Assembly: GCF_022662575.1 (NCBI RefSeq) | Contig: NZ_JALBFU010000003.1 | Span: 186,879 to 250,878 of the forward strand | Reading direction: 5' to 3' | DNA from: Luteimonas aquatica | GTDB lineage: Bacteria; Pseudomonadota; Gammaproteobacteria; Xanthomonadales; Xanthomonadaceae | DNA: 64,000 nucleotides | In this document: positions 59,258-64,000 of the stretch, one piece after another | Layout of the letters: every line of letters starts with the position of its first letter | Numbering within the stretch: position 1 is the first letter of the stretch | Position numbers and translations under genes: made by a program | Notes under the pieces: model-generated | Told to the model about the DNA's origin: nothing | The model's input: the letters and a program-made list of their open reading frames with translations, nothing else | Database searches by the model: none

Positions 59258-59854
59258 TCAGAACTGGACCTTGGGCGCCTCGCGCACCTGCGCCTGCCGC
59301 TCGGCCGGGATCTCCAGCGCCGCCGCCGGCGCGAAGCCGAACATGCCCGCGACCACGCTGGAGGGGAAGACCTCGCGTTTGTTGTTGTAGGCCATCGTGG
59401 CGTCGTTGTAGGCCTGGCGGGCGAAGGCGACCTTGTTCTCGGTGCTGGTCAGCTCCTCGGTGAGCTGCATCATGTTCTGGTTGGCCTTCAGGTCCGGATA
59501 GGCCTCCGAGACCGCCAGCAGCCGGCCGAGCGCCCCGTTGAGCGCGCCCTGCGCGGCCGCCAGCTCGGACATGGCCGCCGGATCGCCGGGGCTGGCCTTG
59601 GCCGCCGACAGGCCGGCGACGGCGGCGCCGCGGGCGGCGATCACCGCCTCCAGCGTTTCGCGCTCGTGCTGGAGGTAGCCCTTGGCGGTCTCGACCAGGT
59701 TGGGGATCAGGTCGAAGCGTCGCTGCAGCTGCACGTCGATCTGCGCGAAGGCGTTCCTGTAGCCGTTGCGGGAGGTGATCAGGCCGTTGTAGATCCCCAC
59801 CGCCCAGACGCCGAGTCCGATCACAATCACCAGCAGGATCAATGCCGTAATCAT
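59258..59854 (-). CDS. LemA family protein
   Basis: A 198-residue protein with one N-terminal helix (M-I-T-A-L-I-L-L-V-I-V-I-G-L-G-V-W) and the LemA core: Y-N-G-L-I-T-S-R-N-G-Y-R-N-A-F-A-Q-I-D-V-Q-L-Q-R-R-F-D-L-I-P-N-L-V-E, then Y-P-D-L-K-A-N and R-Q-A-Y-N-D-A. It forms a helical bundle at the membrane. AAGGGGAGG precedes the ATG at 59854. It is the first gene of a pair with the M48 protease. Confidence 0.95.
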   Translation of the reverse strand: MITALILLVIVIGLGVWAVGIYNGLITSRNGYRNAFAQIDVQLQRRFDLIPNLVETAKGYLQHERETLEAVIAARGAAVAGLSAAKASPGDPAAMSELAAAQGALNGALGRLLAVSEAYPDLKANQNMMQLTEELTSTENKVAFARQAYNDATMAYNNKREVFPSSVVAGMFGFAPAAALEIPAERQAQVREAPKVQF

Positions 59855-59936
59855 CAAACCTCCCCTTGTTCATGCAATTTTGAAATCAGGCGTTATGATC
59901 GCCTGCAGCAGAGCATATGTCAGGGGAGGCCTCCCG

Positions 59937-61349
59937 ATGAAAGACCCCAACAGCCGGCGTCGCCGGCGGACGATGCGCCTCGGCCTGGTTGGACTGCTGC
60001 TGCCGATCACCCTCGGCACCGCCGCGCAGACCCCGCAACGACTCAACACACAGCCGGTCGCCTCCACCGCCCTCGCGCCCGCCCAGGCCGCCGCCGGCGC
60101 CGCCTATCAGCCGCCTCCCGAGTACCGCATGCCACCGGCCGCCGGTTTCGACGCGCGCGTGTTCGAGGCGATGGCGCAGGAACTGGTCGCCAACCAGCGC
60201 GTGCCAGGCATGGCGCTGGCGATCGTGCAGGGCGGACGCATCCTCACCGCGCGCGGCTACGGCATCACCGACGTGCGCAACGCCGAGCCCATCGACAGCC
60301 ACACCGTCTTCCGCCTGGCCTCGCTGTCGAAGGCCTTCGCCGGCACCGTCACCGGCCTGCTGGTCAACGAGGGCGCGCTGCGCTGGGACACGCGGGTGGC
60401 CGACTACATGCCCGCGCTGCAGTTCTCCAATCCCGACGCCGCCCGCCAGCTCACCGTGGCCGAGGTGCTCAGCCACCGCGTCGGCCTCACCCACAACACC
60501 TACGACCGCGACCTGGAAGGCAACGCCGACTACAACTCGCTGGTGCAGCGCCTGGCCTATGCGCCGATGAACTGCGCGCCCGGCGAATGCTACGGCTACC
60601 AGAATATCGCCTTCAGCCTGATCGGCGACGTGGTCTTCGGCGCCAGCGGCCAGTTCTACAGCGAGGCGGTCAGTCGCCGCATCTTCAAGCCGCTGGGCAT
60701 GAACGACGCCAGCTACGGCCTGGAAGGCATCGAGGCCAGCCCGCGCTGGGCCAGGCCGCACGTACGCGCCGGCGGCGGCTGGATGTCGCTCACGCCCAAG
60801 CCGAGCTACTACCGCGTCGCGCCGGCGGCCGGCGTCAATGCCAGCATCAGCGACATGGCGCAATGGCTGCTGGCCCAGGGCGGCCATCGTCCCGACGTGC
60901 TGCCCGCGCCGCTGCTGGCCACCCTGCACGCGCCGCTGGTCTCCACGCCGACCGAAATGCGCGGCGGCGCCAGCTCCTGGCGGCGTCAGCGCCTGTACGA
61001 CGCCGGCTACGCCATCGGCTGGCGCGTGTACGACTACGCCGGCCATCGCCTGGTGTTCCATGCCGGCGCGGTGCAGGGATACCGCGGCATGGCGGCGCTG
61101 CTGCCCGAGCGCGACCTCGGCGTGGTGATCCTGTGGAACAGCGAGAGCAGCCTGCCTTCCGGCCTGCTGCCGACCATCCTCGACCGCGCCATCGGCCTGC
61201 CGGCGCAACGCTGGCTCGACGTCGACCCCTCGTACGAACTGCTCTATGCCAACGGCGCGCAACCGGCCGCGCCCGGCACCACCGACCTGCGCCAGGCGCC
61301 CGTCCAGGGCGGACCGGAAGCCACCTCGGCCAACGCGCAGCCGGACTGA
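59937..61349 (+). CDS. Serine hydrolase of the class C beta-lactamase/esterase family
   Basis: A 470-residue periplasmic hydrolase. After an Arg-rich start and a hydrophobic signal or anchor (~13-30), the catalytic S129-L-S-K132, Y221-Q-N223 and H-A-G motifs of the penicillin-binding/beta-lactamase fold are present. Relatives are esterases, D-aminopeptidases or AmpC-like enzymes; G-A-V-Q-G-Y after the H-A-G suggests esterase/peptidase rather than a true beta-lactamase. GGGGAGG precedes the ATG at 59937. It converges on the histone-like gene. Confidence 0.88.
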   Translation: MKDPNSRRRRRTMRLGLVGLLLPITLGTAAQTPQRLNTQPVASTALAPAQAAAGAAYQPPPEYRMPPAAGFDARVFEAMAQELVANQRVPGMALAIVQGGRILTARGYGITDVRNAEPIDSHTVFRLASLSKAFAGTVTGLLVNEGALRWDTRVADYMPALQFSNPDAARQLTVAEVLSHRVGLTHNTYDRDLEGNADYNSLVQRLAYAPMNCAPGECYGYQNIAFSLIGDVVFGASGQFYSEAVSRRIFKPLGMNDASYGLEGIEASPRWARPHVRAGGGWMSLTPKPSYYRVAPAAGVNASISDMAQWLLAQGGHRPDVLPAPLLATLHAPLVSTPTEMRGGASSWRRQRLYDAGYAIGWRVYDYAGHRLVFHAGAVQGYRGMAALLPERDLGVVILWNSESSLPSGLLPTILDRAIGLPAQRWLDVDPSYELLYANGAQPAAPGTTDLRQAPVQGGPEATSANAQPD

Positions 61350-61444
61350 CGGCGTCGCGGCCGCGTGCCGCGCCGCCCGCCCCTTCCCGTCCCTTCCGCC
61401 CGGTCCCCTCCTCCGAGAGCGGCGCCCGGGCCTTTGCGCGGGCA

Positions 61445-61486
61445 ATAAAAAACTCCCTCTCCGCCTGGGCTTGCGGAGAGAGAGTT
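61445..61486 (-). terminator. Terminator of the histone H1-like gene
   Basis: On the minus strand, AACTCTCTCTCCGC and GCGGAGAGGGAGTT pair (one mismatch) and are followed by TTTTTTATTGC; an excellent intrinsic terminator. The same TTTTTTATTGC tail ends the hairpin at 62061-62096. Confidence 0.9.
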
Positions 61487-61512
61487 CCTGATTACGACTA
61501 ATCGGGTCTGGC

Positions 61513-61917
61513 TTACATCAGCGGGGCCGGCGCAGCGGGGATCGCTACGGACGCGGCTCGCTTGGCCTTCTTTTTGGCAGCCTTTTTCGGGGCCTTCTTC
61601 TTGGCGGCCTTCTTCTTGGCAGTCTTTTTCTTGGCGGCCTTCTTGGTGGCCTTCTTGGCGACCTTCTTCTTGGCTACCTTCTTCTTGGCAGCTTTCTTGG
61701 CGGTCTTCTTGGCAGCCTTCTTGGCGGGACGCTTCGCGGCCTTCTTGGCGGCCTTCTTCACGGTCCTCTTCTTGGCAGCCTTCTTGGTGGTCTTCTTGGC
61801 GGCCTTGCGGGTAGCCTTCTTGGCGACCTTCTTCACTGCCTTCTTGACGGCTTTCTTAGCGGCTTTCTTCGCCGGTTTCTTGGCGGCGGACTTCTTCTTT
61901 GCGGCTTTCTTGGCCAT
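61513..61917 (-). CDS. Histone H1-like, Lys/Ala-rich DNA-binding protein
   Basis: A 134-residue protein in which K and A make up most residues, in K-K-A-A-K-K and A-A-K-K-x-x-A-K-K repeats, ending S-V-A-I-P-A-A-P-A-P-L-M. It resembles the C-terminal tail of eukaryotic H1 and bacterial AlgP/HctB-like proteins and should bind DNA without sequence preference. Codon use is dominated by AAG and GCC/GCT. GAGGAGAG precedes the ATG at 61917. It has its own strong terminator and lies downstream of a possible attenuated leader. Confidence 0.92.
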   Translation of the reverse strand: MAKKAAKKKSAAKKPAKKAAKKAVKKAVKKVAKKATRKAAKKTTKKAAKKRTVKKAAKKAAKRPAKKAAKKTAKKAAKKKVAKKKVAKKATKKAAKKKTAKKKAAKKKAPKKAAKKKAKRAASVAIPAAPAPLM

Positions 61918-62060
61918 GTGATGGCTCTCCTCGTCAGTGGAACTATCGGGTACTGCAGCCCAGAGTGAAACAGCGCCACGGGTATCGGACCCGCGACCAA
62001 CCGCCAACGCGCCAGGCGCGCCGGAACGGATTCCTGCCACCGCCCGCGACGGCGGGCGGC

Positions 62061-62096
62061 AATAAAAAACCTGCGGCGCCGGACAGCGCCGCAGGT
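62061..62096 (-). terminator. Intrinsic terminator upstream of the histone-like gene
   Basis: CCTGCGGCGC and GCGCCGCAGG pair over 10 bp (plus an A-T pair) around a 6-nt loop. On the minus strand the stem is followed by TTTTTTATTGC. No protein gene ends nearby; it lies 144 bp before the histone-like ATG. Confidence 0.88.
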
Positions 62097-62236
62097 ACTG
62101 GATTGGGGTGACGTCGCGTTTTCGCAGGGGAGACGACGCCTGATTCCACCGTGATGAAATGCCGGGCAGAGGTCTGTTTTGTACTGCGCGTTTGCGTTGT
62201 AGTTTGACTCACTCGCTTCGGCGGCAACGTCTGTTG
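62061..62236 (-). ncRNA. Candidate small RNA or attenuated leader, ~176 nt
   Basis: Defined by the promoter at 62243-62271 and the terminator at 62061-62096 on the minus strand. An open frame (GTG at ~62209 reading M-S-Q-T-T-T-Q-T) crosses the interval but continues through the terminator hairpin and has no recognisable motif, so I do not call it. The transcript could be a stand-alone sRNA, or the 5' leader of the histone-like mRNA with termination/read-through control. Confidence 0.55.
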
Positions 62237-62242
62237 TGGCGA

Positions 62243-62271
62243 AACCTAATCACGGTTTTTTCCACTGTCAA
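62243..62271 (-). promoter_or_regulatory. Sigma-70 promoter of the candidate small RNA
   Basis: On the minus strand TTGACA (62271-62266) is followed by exactly 17 nt and TAGGTT (62248-62243); the predicted start is near 62236. The -35 is perfect; the -10 keeps TA and the final T. Confidence 0.6.
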
Positions 62272-62289
62272 CACCCCCGCGTAAATTTT

Positions 62290-62779
62290 TTCGCGGGCGA
62301 CTCGCGGCCGCCGCCCGACTCGGAAGCGTCTTCGCCGCGCCGGGATCGCGCACCGACATGCCGACGACGCGTCCGCGTCGTCGAGGCGTTTTCGCGAAAC
62401 TACTTTTTTTCAGAGGTTTCCTGCGCGATGCATCGCGCGCGGCAAGGTCGCGGCGCATCCGCGCCGTCGCGTCGACGAAGCGCCGCCGGCGATGCGAACA
62501 AGGTGTATCGGACCTGTCCGTGGCCGTGCCGACGACGGCGCGTTTCCGGCACCGCAACAGCCCATTTGCGCAAAACTGCGCAAACTTCCGGCGCCTCCCG
62601 CCCCCTGCGCGAAGGGTGCGCGCACCCGTTTCGCGAAGCGCGTCGGCGTCGCGCGCGACCGGCGTCGGCGAGATCGAGCGACGGTTTCCGGTAGCGGCGA
62701 TCGCGGCCGGACACGACGTCGATGCGTCCCTCGCGCGAGCTTGCGCCGCGCGTTCGGACGGCGGCGCGGCGCCGGAAAC
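62290..62779. other. Gene-free stretch rich in dyads
   Basis: About 490 bp with no frame that looks coding on either strand. It holds the hairpin GACGACGCG/CGCGTCGTC (62363-62382), the palindrome TTTCGCGAAA (62390-62399) followed by a T7 tract, the palindrome TTTGCGCAAA (62565-62574), and a 10-bp-spaced direct repeat TGCGCAAA (62567-62574 and 62577-62584). Base composition is unusually rich in CG steps. Confidence 0.55.
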
Positions 62780-62808
62780 GACACCGGCCGCACATGGCGG
62801 CCGGTGTC
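62780..62808 (-). terminator. Hairpin downstream of gcvH
   Basis: GACACCGGCCGC and GCGGCCGGTGTC pair perfectly over 12 bp around a 5-nt loop, 38 bp after the gcvH stop. The following T-tract on the minus strand is short (GTTTCC), so it may need Rho or act as an mRNA stabiliser. Confidence 0.65.
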
Positions 62809-62845
62809 GGGAAGCTGCCGGGCGCCAGGCCCGGTGCGCAGGACG

Positions 62846-63241
62846 TCAGTGCTCGTCGTCCTCGATCAGCTCGGCGTAGTCGTCCGGGTTCAACAGCTCG
62901 TTGAGCTGGTCGGGCTCGCTCGCCTCGACCACGAACAGCCAGCCCTCGCCGTAGGCGTCCTCGTTGATGGTCTCCGGCTTGTCGGCCAGCGCCGAGTTCA
63001 CCGCGGTGACCGTGCCGGAGACCGGCGAGTAGACATCGGAAGCGGCCTTGACCGACTCCACGACCGCGCAGGCGGTGCCCGCCTCGACGCTGTCGCCGAC
63101 GCCCGGCAGGTCGACGTAGACCAGGTCGCCCAGCAGGCCTTGCGCATGATCGGAAATGCCGATGGTGACTTTGCCATCGCCCTCCACGCGGGCCCACTCG
63201 TGGGATTTCATGAACTTCAGGTCGCCTGGGATCTCGCTCAT
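62846..63241 (-). CDS. gcvH: Glycine cleavage system H protein
   Basis: A 131-residue lipoyl carrier that shuttles the methylamine group from the P to the T protein. The lipoylation site is K65 in [13 protein letters not shown]. The start [16 protein letters not shown] and the [11 protein letters not shown] segment are typical. The ATG at 63241 fits. It lies 121 bp downstream of gcvT on the same strand. Confidence 0.97.
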   Translation of the reverse strand: MSEIPGDLKFMKSHEWARVEGDGKVTIGISDHAQGLLGDLVYVDLPGVGDSVEAGTACAVVESVKAASDVYSPVSGTVTAVNSALADKPETINEDAYGEGWLFVVEASEPDQLNELLNPDDYAELIEDDEH

Positions 63242-63362
63242 CGGGGGCTCCGGAAACGGGGAGTCTGGGGGAAGGTGGTCGGTAGTTTAAGCGAAGGGAA
63301 TCGGCGCTGTCAGACGCGGCGTGAAGCCGGTCGGCCGGCGCGGCGCCGGCGACAGCCGCGCG

Positions 63363-64000
63363 CTAGCCGGCCACGGCCTGCCCGTCGCGCACGAACGGAA
63401 ACTTCACCACCCGCACCGGCACTTCCTTGCCGCGGATGTCCACGCGCACCTCGCCCGTCTCGCCGGCGGGGACGCGCGCGAAGGCGATCGCCTTGCCCAG
63501 GGTCGGCGAGAAGGTGCCGGACAGGATCTCGCCCTCGCCGCCGGCGGTGAGCACCTTCTGGCCATGGCGCAGCACGCCCTTCTCGTCCATCACCAGGCCG
63601 ATCATCTGCCGCGGCACGCCGCCGGCCTTCTGCTTCTCCAGCGCCTCGCGCCCGGTGAAGGCGCGCGGCGTGCCGGGTTCGACCTCGTCGAGCGCGATCG
63701 TCCATGCCAGCGCCGCCTCGTAGGGCGACACGCTCTCGTCCATGTCCTGGCCGTAGAGGTTCATGCCCGCCTCCAGGCGCAGCGTATCGCGCGCGCCGAG
63801 TCCGGCCGGCTTCACGCCCGCCGCCAGCAGCGCATCCCACAAGGCGACGGCCTGCTGTTCCGGCACGATGATCTCGAACCCGTCCTCGCCGGTGTAGCCG
63901 GTGCGGGCGACGAAGACCTCGATGCCCTCGCGCGTCTTCGCTTCCCCGGCGGCGAACTTGCCGAGCTTGCCGATGCGCTCGCCGTCGGCCTCGGCGATCA
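63363..64000 (-). CDS. gcvT: Glycine cleavage system T protein (aminomethyltransferase), 3' part
   Basis: About 212 C-terminal residues are in the window; the 5' end lies beyond 64000. The piece contains [35 protein letters not shown] and the C-terminal barrel domain ([24 protein letters not shown]). It transfers the one-carbon unit from the H protein to tetrahydrofolate. The stop is TAG at 63363-63365. Confidence 0.96.
   Translation of the reverse strand, partial: IAEADGERIGKLGKFAAGEAKTREGIEVFVARTGYTGEDGFEIIVPEQQAVALWDALLAAGVKPAGLGARDTLRLEAGMNLYGQDMDESVSPYEAALAWTIALDEVEPGTPRAFTGREALEKQKAGGVPRQMIGLVMDEKGVLRHGQKVLTAGGEGEILSGTFSPTLGKAIAFARVPAGETGEVRVDIRGKEVPVRVVKFPFVRDGQAVAG

Noticed and set aside
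61562-61921. 119-codon plus-strand hydrophobic frame (F-L-A-A-F-F repeats)
   Set aside because: It is the antisense of the Lys/Ala-rich histone-like gene: AAG/GCC read backwards gives Phe/Leu/Ala. It is not a membrane protein.
61943-62227. 94-codon minus-strand frame before the histone-like gene
   Set aside because: It passes straight through the terminator hairpin at 62061-62096 and has no motif; a non-coding transcript explains the signals better.
62492-63550. 352-codon plus-strand frame over gcvH
   Set aside because: Antisense to gcvH; Arg/Ala/Gly-rich with no motif.

Overview
The window is 64 kb of high-GC, densely coded bacterial chromosome, almost certainly from the family Xanthomonadaceae and probably Lysobacter or a close relative. 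The evidence is the gene set and order (a metX-metB-hom methionine operon behind an S-box leader, aroK-aroB, gcvT-gcvH, sdaA, a GTP-type pckG, a Lys/Ala-rich histone H1-like protein) together with a secreted GH18 chitinase and a large TonB receptor. That assignment is inference from gene content; there is no rRNA here to confirm it. No tRNA, rRNA, insertion sequence, prophage or CRISPR array was seen.

Layout. 0-5 kb: the 5' end of a pdxH-like gene, a P-loop kinase, dodecin, shikimate kinase and dehydroquinate synthase (aroKB), then a cupin/isochorismatase pair facing a GlxA-type regulator. 5-15 kb: a glycine-tailed membrane protein, a single-domain WGR protein, hemE, a 1174-residue hybrid sensor kinase, a YceI/cytochrome b561/YceI operon, a small glutaredoxin-like protein and sdaA. 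15-23 kb: a membrane-anchored XRE regulator facing an MFS exporter, an alpha/beta hydrolase, and a three-gene periplasmic molybdo-enzyme operon (Tat-exported large subunit, 2Fe-2S subunit, triheme cytochrome c). 23-31 kb: the chitinase with a palindromic operator, the metX-metB-hom operon with a SAM-I riboswitch, and a lipoprotein/M23 peptidase pair. 31-40 kb: prfC, a hemolysin-III family protein, an AsmA protein, a 119-bp tandem repeat array, a CBS protein overlapping a GtrB-like glycosyltransferase, mtgA and hslO. 40-50 kb: a secreted protein, a TonB receptor, pckG, a TetR regulator facing fadE, and a DUF4442 protein. 50-61 kb: small membrane proteins, a metallophosphoesterase/MFS pair, a GMC oxidoreductase, two secreted proteins of unknown function, a LysR regulator, a LemA/M48 pair and a serine hydrolase. 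61-64 kb: the histone H1-like gene, a probable small RNA or attenuated leader, a 0.5-kb gene-free stretch, and gcvH plus the 3' part of gcvT.

The most interesting material is non-coding. (1) The met operon leader is an S-box riboswitch with an enlarged P3 arm; it contains a 12-nt perfect complement to its own core, which suggests an alternative fold. (2) A dispersed structured repeat occurs as a 5.4-copy tandem array (35.7-36.4 kb), as a single copy upstream of hemE and as a shortened copy near 53.0 kb. The hairpin keeps its loop (CTATC) but its stem differs by compensatory base pairs between loci. (3) A consensus-like promoter and a strong terminator frame a ~176-nt transcript upstream of the histone-like gene. 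(4) Several genes have a -10 box only 5-7 nt before the ATG and no Shine-Dalgarno, predicting leaderless mRNAs. (5) Good candidate operators sit before the chitinase, fadE and TonB receptor genes.

In high-GC DNA long antisense open frames are common; they were left out unless a frame showed family motifs, a sensible start and sensible neighbours.
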